From assembly GCA_035548775.1 (NCBI GenBank), contig DASZSI010000258.1, positions 1 to 17,877 of the forward strand: DNA of 17,877 bases, read 5' to 3'. Below are positions 7,136-14,124 of the stretch, piece after piece. The position numbers and the translations under genes were made by a program. The notes below the pieces were generated by a model. The model was not told the origin of the DNA and searched no databases. It saw only the letters and a list, made by a program, of their open reading frames with translations. Numbering within the stretch: the first letter of the stretch is position 1; the number at the start of each line of letters is the position of its first letter. This stretch comes from UBA7672 sp035548775. GTDB taxonomy: Bacteria > Pseudomonadota > Alphaproteobacteria > Caulobacterales > Hyphomonadaceae.

Positions 7136-8469
7136 CCCTTCAAATCGAGTTGCGGTTTGGCCATGTCGGCCAGCAGATAGTGTTCGGTATCGCTCACCGG
7201 CGTCAGCTCGCCGAAATCGAACGCCGAACGGTCGATGATGATGTCGCGCGGGCGCAAGGGCCGCGATAGCTCCAGTCCTTCCAGCGTGCGGCAGCGCGAG
7301 AACGCCACGTAGGCCTGGCCGTGCGCGAACATGCCCCGATCAAAATCGATGTGGACCTTGTCGAGCGTCATGCCCTGGCTCTTGTGGATCGTGACCGCGT
7401 AGGCAAGGCGCAGCGGCAGCTGCTTGAACGATCCCACCACGGTGCGCGAGACGGATTTGGCCGCGGCGTCGAACTCGTAGCGGAATTTCTCCCACGCCTG
7501 CTGGGCGACGCGATGCACCTCGCCGTTGATCTTTACGAAGCAGTCCGAGTCACCGAGCGCCGACACGACGCCCAGGGAACCATTCACCCAGCGCCCCTGC
7601 GGATCGTTCCGAATCATCATCACGCGTGCGCCAGGTTTCAGCTCCAGAACTTCCTCGGTCGGGAACGCCTTCGCCTCGAAATTTCCCTCCAGCGTCGCGG
7701 CATAGCCCTTCGCCTCGCCCGGCAGTTCGGCCAGACGCAGCTGGTTAATCTTCCACGCCGCGGCGTTGTTTGGCGTCAGCACGACGTGTGTGAGGCTGGC
7801 CTCGGCCGGCGTGCGTTCCGAAACGCGCGTGCGCAGGATCGCTTCATCTTCTTCGCTCAGGCGGCCATTACGCAGTGCGTTGAGGATGCGAATGAACACC
7901 GCATCCTCCTGCCGGAAGACACGTTTGAGCGCCGCCAGCCGGAACTGAGCCGCCGCGAACGCGGGCGCACGGAAGAACCACGGACCGCCATAGCTCTGCT
8001 CGAGAATGTGCTCGACCTCGCCCTCCACCACGGGCGGCAACTGGTGCAGGTCGCCAGACAGGATCATCCGCACGCCGCCAAAAGGCTGCTTGCTGCCGCG
8101 GTTGAGCCGAAGCGTGTTGTCGATCGCCTGCATCATGTCGGCGCGCACCATCGAGACCTCGTCGATCACCATCGTCTCGATTGCCCGCACCAGCCGGCCA
8201 TTGCGGATCTTGCGGGTGTCGCCCTCGTCCAGCAGGCGCGGCGGAAAATTGAAGAAGGAATGGATCGTCTGCCCACCGACATTCACCGCCGCCAACCCCG
8301 TCGGCGCCAGCACCACCGCCTTCTCCAATGAATTGAATATCAACTGGCGCAGCAGCGTCGTCTTGCCCGTACCCGCCCGGCCCGTGAGAAAGACATTGCG
8401 CCGGCCGTCCACGATCTCCGTGATCAGCGGCTGATAGACATTCGAGGGGGCGTTCGAAGCGGCGGTCAT
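7132..8469 (-). CDS. PIF1/RecD-like superfamily 1B DNA helicase
   Basis: 445 residues with the complete helicase core: Walker A GRAGTGKTT 30-38, motif Ia APTGLAAVNVGGQTIHSF 55-72, Walker B VIDEVSM 101-107 with D103-E104, motif III SGDLHQLPPV 138-147, an SH3-like inserted region near 280-320, motif V AVTIHKSQGMTLD 358-370 and motif VI AYVAFSRCRTLEGL 386-399 with an arginine-finger candidate Arg392. It should be an ATP-driven 5'-to-3' helicase acting on DNA in replication, repair or R-loop/G4 removal. There is no extra nuclease or HRDC domain. The ribosome site is weak. It is transcribed divergently from the MoeB/ThiF gene and convergently with dut. Confidence 0.92.
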   Translation of the reverse strand: MTAASNAPSNVYQPLITEIVDGRRNVFLTGRAGTGKTTLLRQLIFNSLEKAVVLAPTGLAAVNVGGQTIHSFFNFPPRLLDEGDTRKIRNGRLVRAIETMVIDEVSMVRADMMQAIDNTLRLNRGSKQPFGGVRMILSGDLHQLPPVVEGEVEHILEQSYGGPWFFRAPAFAAAQFRLAALKRVFRQEDAVFIRILNALRNGRLSEEDEAILRTRVSERTPAEASLTHVVLTPNNAAAWKINQLRLAELPGEAKGYAATLEGNFEAKAFPTEEVLELKPGARVMMIRNDPQGRWVNGSLGVVSALGDSDCFVKINGEVHRVAQQAWEKFRYEFDAAAKSVSRTVVGSFKQLPLRLAYAVTIHKSQGMTLDKVHIDFDRGMFAHGQAYVAFSRCRTLEGLELSRPLRPRDIIIDRSAFDFGELTPVSDTEHYLLADMAKPQLDLKG

Positions 8470-8480
8470 CGAGCGGCCAG

Positions 8481-8522
8481 TTGAGCCTTGCCCATTTAAG
8501 CTTTGCCCATTTGAGCTTTGCA
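8481..8522. repeat. Three tandem 15-bp repeats in a divergent promoter region
   Basis: Units TTGAGCCTTGCCCAT (8481-8495), TTAAGCTTTGCCCAT (8496-8510) and TTGAGCTTTGC (from 8511, partial) repeat with a period of exactly 15 bp. They fill most of the 75-nt gap between the divergent helicase and MoeB/ThiF genes, so they could be operator sites or promoter-element copies. Spacing of 15 bp is not a full number of helical turns. Confidence 0.8.
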
Positions 8523-8544
8523 GGGGGGGAGGTAGGAAGGCGAT

Positions 8545-9315
8545 ATGACCCTAACCCCCGAACAGCTGGAACGCTACGCCCGGCACATCATGCTGCGCGA
8601 AGTGGGCGGCGTGGGTCAGCAGAAGCTGTTGAAAGCGCACGTGGCGCTGGTGGGCGTGGGGGCGCTGGGCGGTCCGGCGGCGATGTATCTTGCGGCCGCC
8701 GGCGTCGGCGAACTCACGCTGATCGATGATGATTCGGTGTCGCTATCGAACCTGCAGCGGCAGGTGCTGTTCGCGACGGAAGATGTCGGCAAGCAAAAGA
8801 CGCAGGCCGGCGCGGCGCGTCTTTCGGCTCTCAATCCGGATATCAGGCTGAACCTCAAGCCGGTTCGCATTGCCGGCGCCAATGAACGCGAGCTTCTCTC
8901 CGGCGCACATATGGTCGTTGACGGGTCGGACAGTTTCCGCACACGGTTCGATGTGAATCAGGCCTGCTATGACCTCGGCCTGCCGCTCGTATCCGGCGCC
9001 GTCGGCCGCTGGAGCGCGCAGGTTTCCGTGTTCAAAGCCGGACTCACCAAGGGCGCCCCAATCAAGGACCGCCTGCCCTGCTATCGCTGCTTCGTGCCCG
9101 AAATTCCCGAGAGCCAAGAAACCTGCGCCGCCGTCGGCGTGATCGGCCCGCTTACCGGTTTGATCGGAGCGCGCCTGGCGTTGGAAGCGGTGAAGGAAAT
9201 CATTGGCTCTGGAGAATCGCTCGCCGGAAAGCTGGCGATCTTCGATGGCCTCAGCGGCGAGGCGCGCAACGTGAAGCTGTCCGCCGATCCTGCCTGCCCG
9301 GTGTGCGGCGCCTAA
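8545..9315 (+). CDS. moeB: MoeB/ThiF/HesA family adenylyltransferase
   Basis: 256 residues. E1-like enzymes of this family adenylate the C-terminal glycine of a ubiquitin-like sulfur carrier (MoaD or ThiS). Features: GVGALGG nucleotide loop 37-43, acidic DDD 61-63, NLQRQ 69-73 with Arg72, K85, and Asp129 in DGSDSFRTRF. The zinc site has C179-x-x-C182 and C251-x-x-C254, spaced 72 residues apart like E. coli MoeB. Cys194 sits at the position of the ThiF/MoeB reactive cysteine. There is no rhodanese domain, and no moaD or thiS gene nearby, so molybdopterin versus thiamine cannot be told from context; moeB is the best guess. GGAAGG precedes the ATG. Confidence 0.85.
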   Translation: MTLTPEQLERYARHIMLREVGGVGQQKLLKAHVALVGVGALGGPAAMYLAAAGVGELTLIDDDSVSLSNLQRQVLFATEDVGKQKTQAGAARLSALNPDIRLNLKPVRIAGANERELLSGAHMVVDGSDSFRTRFDVNQACYDLGLPLVSGAVGRWSAQVSVFKAGLTKGAPIKDRLPCYRCFVPEIPESQETCAAVGVIGPLTGLIGARLALEAVKEIIGSGESLAGKLAIFDGLSGEARNVKLSADPACPVCGA

Positions 9316-9716
9316 ACCGGCGGAAACTTCGAATACGTCTCGGTCGAAGCAAGGATCAGGTGATCCTCGACACCGTTCTCACGATGGTCGTTGGCGACGG
9401 CGTAATCTGAAGACGTCACCATCTCCAGGAACTTTGCGCGCGAGGGATAGCGCACCAGTGCGATGAACTCCCAGTGCTTGCCGGAAGGATCGCCATAGGC
9501 AGGGCCGTCCACCTTGCCGGTCCAGATGATGCGGCCGCCAACGCCTTTCAGCAGGTGCGATATGCCCTTGCTGTAGCGTGTGTAGGCGTCCCAGCCTGAG
9601 CCATTGCCGTCGGCCGAACGTTCGCGGAAGCGCAGCAGGTTCACCATCGTGACCGTACCGGTGTCAGGCAGCGACCTGACCAATTCCTCGTTCAGCTCCT
9701 TGGGCCGGCTCGGCAT
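9312..9716 (-). CDS. DUF1330 family protein
   Basis: 134 residues of ferredoxin-like (alpha/beta barrel) fold. Visible pattern: VTMVNLLRFR 22-31, then YTRYSKGISHLLKGVGGRIIWTGKV 45-69, a strand at HWEFIALVRYPSRAKFLEMV 81-100, and SSDYAVANDHR 102-112. This matches DUF1330, a family of unknown biochemical role. An extended start at 9809 is possible, but the ATG at 9714-9716 overlaps the upstream lipoprotein stop as TAATG, which argues for coupled translation. Its own stop overlaps that of the convergent MoeB/ThiF gene. It is cytosolic; no signal peptide is seen. Confidence 0.85.
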   Translation of the reverse strand: MPSRPKELNEELVRSLPDTGTVTMVNLLRFRERSADGNGSGWDAYTRYSKGISHLLKGVGGRIIWTGKVDGPAYGDPSGKHWEFIALVRYPSRAKFLEMVTSSDYAVANDHRENGVEDHLILASTETYSKFPPV

Positions 9717-10147
9717 TACGACTTCTGCTCCGGCGCCACGCAGGCTGGGCCATCGAAGGTCGACTCCAGAACGCGATGATCCGGGGAGAGCACGAAGCGT
9801 GTCTGGCACGTCGAGCGGATCGTCTGCGCCGGGTGGCGCACCGGATAGGTCTCGGTAATCGTTTCGGTCTTGGTCTTGCCGTCCTTGTCGGTATAGGTGC
9901 GTTTCACCTGGCGCTGTTCATCCGTGTAGTACTCGGCCTGTTCGGTGACCGTGGTGCGGGTGTAGGTCCAGACCTCCCGCCCGTCTGACAGCGGCGTCCT
10001 TGACTGCGGCGCGCCCCACTGGATCACCACATCGTCGCCCGAGCGCCCAGCCCAGGTCGCCATCTGCTGGCGATAGCCCTCTTCCGTTTCGCAGGCCGAC
10101 AGCGACATCGCGGCAAGCGCGATCGAGAACCCAATCATGCGTTTCAT
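9716..10147 (-). CDS. Hypothetical lipoprotein
   Basis: 143 residues. MKRMIGFSIALAAMSLSAC is a lipoprotein signal with lipobox L16-S-A-C19. The mature part begins ETEEGYRQQMATWAGRSGDDVVIQWGAPQSR, resembling the small SmpA/BamE-like 'W.G... WG.P ... V W.Y' pattern, then a strand-rich region with many Thr/Glu/Lys (VKRTYTDKDGKTKTETITE) and two cysteines C114 and C136 that could form a periplasmic disulfide. I cannot name a specific family. The open frame extends upstream to 10288, but the lipobox and GGAAGG ribosome site favour the ATG at 10145-10147. It is followed without a gap by the DUF1330 gene. Confidence 0.8.
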   Translation of the reverse strand: MKRMIGFSIALAAMSLSACETEEGYRQQMATWAGRSGDDVVIQWGAPQSRTPLSDGREVWTYTRTTVTEQAEYYTDEQRQVKRTYTDKDGKTKTETITETYPVRHPAQTIRSTCQTRFVLSPDHRVLESTFDGPACVAPEQKS

Positions 10148-10247
10148 AGACCACCTTCCGTCCTTCAGCCCGTGTCCCCCGGGCGGTCGGCGCAGATTGA
10201 CGGAGCGCGGAGGGAAAGGCCAGTCCCGGTGAAGAATCGGAAGGCAG

Positions 10248-10883
10248 CTAGTTTCCGCCCGGAGGAAGCGATTGCAGGCCGGAAGCATCGCTCGCGCGCG
10301 GCGTGTCAGCCAGCGGGGTGGGAACGGGTGATTTTGGCGTCAGGGAAATCGCAGCGTCGGTCTGCGTCGAGGAGGAGGCAGGATAGGAAGGGGTGTAGGC
10401 AGGAGCCGACGGATATTGCGTGATCGTAGTAGGGGCCGGAAGCGGTAAGGGAGCGGGCGCGGCGCTCACCACCGGTGTCGGCTGGGTCGGGGGTTGGACC
10501 GTGGTCGCGGGACGCAACGCCGGCTGTGGCATCGGCGAAGCCGCCCCGCCCTGCGAAGGCGCGGACGTGAGATCGGAGCGCACGAAGGCTTTCTGTCCGT
10601 TGCCAAGCACAACCTGGTACCAGTTCCAACCCGGCAGGCGCGCGATGCCAACCACGTTGAGCGAGAGCCCGGCGCTGCCCGACGACAGCACAGGCGTATC
10701 CTTGGTGGCGAACGGCTCGGCGCGCAGACGCACGCCCTTTGCGGTGAGGCTGATCGGAGAAGGCGGCGAGAAGGGTTCAACGGTGTAGGAGGCGTGCGCC
10801 GCCACGGGCGCCTGCGCCCCGGCCACGCTCGCGGCGCTCGTCACCGCAATCGCCAGAACGACTATCGAAACCAGGCTGCGCAT
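10248..10883 (-). CDS. Exported bacterial SH3 domain protein with Pro-rich tail
   Basis: 211 residues. Residues 1-23 form a signal peptide (cleavage near AGA-Q). Residues about 45-105 form a bacterial SH3 domain (GVRLRAEPFATKDTPVL, LPGWNWYQVVLGNGQKAFVRSD), a fold that commonly binds peptidoglycan or peptides. Residues about 107-211 are a disordered Pro/Ala/Ser/Thr-rich tail, as often seen in wall- or surface-associated proteins. A longer start at 10976 is open, but the ATG at 10881-10883 begins the signal peptide and has GGTGGA nearby. It lies 100 nt upstream of the lipoprotein gene, so co-transcription is possible. Confidence 0.8.
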   Translation of the reverse strand: MRSLVSIVVLAIAVTSAASVAGAQAPVAAHASYTVEPFSPPSPISLTAKGVRLRAEPFATKDTPVLSSGSAGLSLNVVGIARLPGWNWYQVVLGNGQKAFVRSDLTSAPSQGGAASPMPQPALRPATTVQPPTQPTPVVSAAPAPLPLPAPTTITQYPSAPAYTPSYPASSSTQTDAAISLTPKSPVPTPLADTPRASDASGLQSLPPGGN

Positions 10884-10947
10884 CGAGTTCCACCCGCCTA
10901 TCTCGCAGGCGAAAAATGCCCGCCCGCCGGAAAAACATGCCAATCGA

Positions 10948-10964
10948 CCACGGCCAAACCGTGG
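10948..10964 (-). terminator. Hairpin after the signal peptidase gene
   Basis: CCACGG (10948-10953) pairs with CCGTGG (10959-10964) around a 5-nt loop. On the minus strand a TTTTT run follows about 12 nt later. It lies in the gap between the signal peptidase stop and the SH3 gene start and could partially terminate transcription. Confidence 0.35.
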
Positions 10965-11042
10965 CGGAAACGGCATATAACAGCGCCTGGCCCGGCCGCA
11001 CCCCGAAATTACCTAACCTACCGCCTTGGCCGCCGAAGGGAT

Positions 11043-12812
11043 CTACATACCTCGCAAAACCCCGGATTTCAGGCACTCGGCTCCCGGCGCTTTCTGGCAA
11101 GTGTGCAGAGTGAACAGCACCGTCTCCGCCTTGCCTATCAGGTAGTCGAACGGAACAAAGCCGATGGCGTCATCCGATGTGTCGCTGCCGAGCATCGGCG
11201 GCATGTTCGGCCACGCCTCCGGAACCCGCTTTGCGAGGTCGCGGTGGCCAGAGGGGGCCCGGCTGTCTTCCGAGTTGTCCCGGTTGTCGCCCATGAGAAA
11301 GACATGGCCTTCCGGCACCTTGAATTCTGGCGTCGCGTCCAGAGGCCCGTCGTCGCTCCACTCGTGAATCAGGTGCGCCTGCTTCTCGCCCGGAAGCTGT
11401 TCGGCATATTCCGTCGCGGTCACCAGCGAGCCGCCGTCCGAAATATAGGAGACGGTGCGCGCGCCGGTGCGCGGGATTTCCTTGCCATTGAGGAACAGGC
11501 GCCCAGCTTTCATCTGTACCTTGTCGCCCGGCAGACCAATGACGCGCTTCACCAGAACCTGGTTGTCGCGATGGGGGCGCTGAAAGAAGACGACGTCGCC
11601 GCGCAGAGGATTGCCGCCCAGGATTCGTTCATTGGGATTGGCCGGATCGTCGGGAATGAACGCCAGGCCAAGACCGAACGGGATCGAGCTGCGATTGTAT
11701 CCATAGGCAAGGTTTGAGACGACCACGCGATCGCCCACCTGCAACGTTGGCAGCATGCTTTCAGAGGGGATCGAGCGAAGATGGAAGGCGAAGGTCGAAA
11801 AAAGTAACCAGAACACGATAAAAAGCGCGATGCGCTTGATCCCGTTGGGCGTGTAGATACCTAACAGCGACAGCCCGCCGAACACACGCGGCCTCAGCCA
11901 GCGTGTTCCGCCATAGGTCTGGTTGAACCAGGCAATGCGGTCGGCCGGCTTCTCGCCACTGACTGCCAGCTTGTCGAGCATGCCATCGACGTAGGCCGGC
12001 CGGAAATTGCGGAAGCCCGCAAGCTTCGAGGGCTTGCCGTCAGGACCGATGAGGAAGAAGCCACCGCGATGCCGATAACGCGGCAGGATCATACCCTTCT
12101 CTCGCAGCCGCCTTGCCGACCGCCGCCACCTGGCCGCCATCGACCTGCGAAAAAAGAAGAACACGAAGTCGAAGAAGCGCGACGACGGCGGCATCACGAA
12201 GACGGTCTTCTCGCGTAGCGAACGATCACCCTTGATCGCCTCCATCTCCCACATTGTGCTGGGGCGATCGAGCGGCACTGCCAGGATCAGTCGCGCCTTC
12301 TCAGACAAGCTTCGCATATGAGCCTGCCAGTCGGCGTCAGAAGTGGTGAGTTTGGCCGCGCCTACGCCGCCACGGACATCGCCAATGGCGACCAAAGGCG
12401 TGTCCGTGCCGATGACGGTGGCCAGCGCAAGCTCCATGTCCCACGGATCACCCAGGAGCATGCGCTGTCCGAAGTGCGGCCAGTCGTTGGGAACCTTGAT
12501 TCGGCCCGAAGTCACGAAGGGGCGCAGATAGAGGGTGAATGGCCGCCCCTCCGCGACAACCTCATCGAAATTCCGGTTGAGCAGTGTCTGTTTCCGCCGC
12601 CAGCCGGCGCGATAAAAGTTCACCCAGAGGAACGGCCCAAGGCCTATGACCAGCATGATCAGCGAGAGCGGCACGCCGACTGCAGCGCCGGGGTCCTTCG
12701 GGATTGCATCGTAGATGAACGAAAGGAATGTCGCCGCGAGCAGCCATACCGCTGCAACGCCGGCCAACGTCTCGCTTGCCAGGAAGGGCGCCTGTCCCTG
12801 CCGCCTTGCCAT
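11043..12812 (-). CDS. lepB: Signal peptidase I with a large N-terminal membrane and cytosolic domain
   Basis: 589 residues, about twice the usual 250-300. The C-terminal part is a full type I signal peptidase, which cuts signal peptides from exported preproteins at the periplasmic side. TM3 at about 327-344 leads into box B with nucleophile Ser352 (SESMLPT). Box C is GDRVVV 360-365, box D RGDVVFFQRP plus general base Lys422 in VKRVIGLPGD, and box E GDNRDNSEDSR 508-518. In front are two membrane helices (about 16-34, 46-66) and about 260 residues with basic flanks, predicted cytosolic, including TLYLRPF 93-99, a GAAKL motif at 151-155 and MWEMEAI 187-193. The tail ends with Cys572 and Cys580. 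It lies 74 nt after the 2-hydroxyacid dehydrogenase gene. The enzyme is firmly assigned; the front domain is not. Confidence 0.93.
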   Translation of the reverse strand: MARRQGQAPFLASETLAGVAAVWLLAATFLSFIYDAIPKDPGAAVGVPLSLIMLVIGLGPFLWVNFYRAGWRRKQTLLNRNFDEVVAEGRPFTLYLRPFVTSGRIKVPNDWPHFGQRMLLGDPWDMELALATVIGTDTPLVAIGDVRGGVGAAKLTTSDADWQAHMRSLSEKARLILAVPLDRPSTMWEMEAIKGDRSLREKTVFVMPPSSRFFDFVFFFFRRSMAARWRRSARRLREKGMILPRYRHRGGFFLIGPDGKPSKLAGFRNFRPAYVDGMLDKLAVSGEKPADRIAWFNQTYGGTRWLRPRVFGGLSLLGIYTPNGIKRIALFIVFWLLFSTFAFHLRSIPSESMLPTLQVGDRVVVSNLAYGYNRSSIPFGLGLAFIPDDPANPNERILGGNPLRGDVVFFQRPHRDNQVLVKRVIGLPGDKVQMKAGRLFLNGKEIPRTGARTVSYISDGGSLVTATEYAEQLPGEKQAHLIHEWSDDGPLDATPEFKVPEGHVFLMGDNRDNSEDSRAPSGHRDLAKRVPEAWPNMPPMLGSDTSDDAIGFVPFDYLIGKAETVLFTLHTCQKAPGAECLKSGVLRGM

Positions 12813-12886
12813 GTGTGTCCCGACTTCCCCGCGGCGAGGCTAGTCGGCGCGTGGCGGCTGATCAACCGCGTGGCCGCAGCTGAGGC

Positions 12887-13882
12887 CTAAAGCATTGCGG
12901 GGATGACGCGGTCCGGCGGCTTGTGACCGTCGGCGAAGGTCTTGATGTTGATGATGACCTTCTCGCCCATGTCGACCCGGCCCTCAAGCGTCGCCGAGGA
13001 CATGTGCGGCAGCACCACGACATTGCGCAGCGCCTTGAGGCGCGGATTGAGGTTGGGCTCGTTCTCGAACACGTCAAGCCCGGCGCCGGCGATCTCGCCA
13101 TGCTCCAGCGCACGGATCAAGGCGGCTTCGTCGATGACTTCGCCCCGCGCGGTGTTCACGAGATAAGCGTCCGGCTTCATCAGCTTGATGCGACGCGCGG
13201 AGAGGAGGTGGAAGGTCGCGGGCGTATGCGGGCAGTTGATCGAGACGATGTCCATCCGCGCGAGCATCTGGTCCAGGCTGTCCCAGTAGGTGGCTTCCAG
13301 CTCCTCAGCGATTTGCGGCCGCACAGGTTTGCGGTTGTGGTAGTGTATCTGCAGGCCGAACGCCTTGGCGCGGCGCGCAACGGCGGTGCCGATCCGGCCC
13401 ATGCCGATGATGCCCAGGCGCTTGCCGTAGATCCGCCGGCCCAGCATCCAGGTCGGCGACCACCCGGTGAACAGTCCCGACTGCATCGCCGAGACCCCAT
13501 CCACGATCCGCCGCGGCACCGAAAGGATCAGCGCCATTGTCATATCGGCGGTGTCCTCGGTGAGGACTCCAGGTGTGTTGGTGACCGTGATGCCGCGCGA
13601 CACGCATGCCTGCACGTCGATATTGTTCACCCCCACGCCGAACTGTGCGATCAGGCGCAAACGATCCCCTGCACGCGCAAGCGTCCGTCCGTCGATCCGG
13701 TCGGTGATGGTCGGCACCAGCACATCGCAGCGCGTGGCCGCGTCCGCCAGCTGTTCCACGCTCATGGGATGGTCGTTGACGTTAAGTTCGACGTCGAACA
13801 GCTCGCTCATGCGGGTCTCGACCGGCTCCGGGAGCCGGCGGGTCACGATGACCTTGACCTTCGGGCGAGACGACATTGGCAT
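12887..13882 (-). CDS. D-2-hydroxyacid dehydrogenase (glyoxylate reductase-like)
   Basis: 331 residues. It interconverts a 2-oxo acid and its D-2-hydroxy acid with NAD(P)H. Seen: FGVGVNNIDVQACVSRGI followed by NTPGVLTEDTADMTMAL, nucleotide loop GMGRIG 160-165, catalytic Arg246 in NTARGEV, Glu275 in DVFENEP and His293 in LPHMSSATLEG. The HNR at the end of the second Rossmann strand hints at NADPH preference. Glyoxylate/hydroxypyruvate reductase is the most likely class; substrate is not proven. The ATG at 13880-13882 is preferred because GAGGAA lies about 10 nt upstream; a second ATG two codons on is possible. It precedes the signal peptidase gene by 74 nt. Confidence 0.92.
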   Translation of the reverse strand: MPMSSRPKVKVIVTRRLPEPVETRMSELFDVELNVNDHPMSVEQLADAATRCDVLVPTITDRIDGRTLARAGDRLRLIAQFGVGVNNIDVQACVSRGITVTNTPGVLTEDTADMTMALILSVPRRIVDGVSAMQSGLFTGWSPTWMLGRRIYGKRLGIIGMGRIGTAVARRAKAFGLQIHYHNRKPVRPQIAEELEATYWDSLDQMLARMDIVSINCPHTPATFHLLSARRIKLMKPDAYLVNTARGEVIDEAALIRALEHGEIAGAGLDVFENEPNLNPRLKALRNVVVLPHMSSATLEGRVDMGEKVIINIKTFADGHKPPDRVIPAML

Positions 13883-14124
13883 CGCTGCGGCGTTCCTCGG
13901 GGCGTTTCTGGTCAGTATTCTTGCGGGCGGTTTACCAAAGCGGCCGCCCCTGGCCAACCTTTGTGACGCCCGCCCCTGCGGCGAATACCAGCCGAAAGGC
14001 GAATGACCGATTCACTTTGTTTTTCCATCCCCGGTTAAGCACGCTTTCACACGACTGTGCTTTTCATAGTCCTCCAGCTTTCGGGCTGGACCCACCCTTC
14101 TCTCAGCACGGGGACAGTCGCGCC
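13883..14124. promoter_or_regulatory. Divergent promoter region with two hairpins
   Basis: This 242-nt gap lies between the divergent dehydrogenase and SH3 genes and is relatively AT-rich around 14010-14070. AAGCAC (14037-14042) pairs with GTGCTT (14057-14062), and TCCAGC (14073-14078) with GCTGGA (14085-14090). I cannot assign promoters with confidence. Confidence 0.4.

Noticed and set aside
7321..8331. Plus-strand open frame of 336 codons opposite the helicase
   Set aside because: Antisense to a well-supported helicase; His/Arg-rich shadow composition and no ribosome site or motif.
8481..8729. Reading of the 15-bp repeats as protein (LSFAHLSFA) from a TTG
   Set aside because: The frame runs into the MoeB/ThiF gene out of register and has no ribosome site; the repeats are better seen as non-coding.
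10168..10184. GCCCG/CGGGC hairpin between the SH3 and lipoprotein genes
   Set aside because: A 5-bp stem with no T-run and no overlap with the ribosome site; likely chance in GC-rich DNA.
10494..11717. Plus-strand open frame of 407 codons across the SH3 and signal peptidase genes
   Set aside because: Crosses two well-supported minus-strand genes and their intergenic gap; Arg/His-rich shadow with no domain.
12923..13966. Plus-strand open frame of 347 codons opposite the 2-hydroxyacid dehydrogenase
   Set aside because: Antisense shadow; the minus frame has all catalytic residues.
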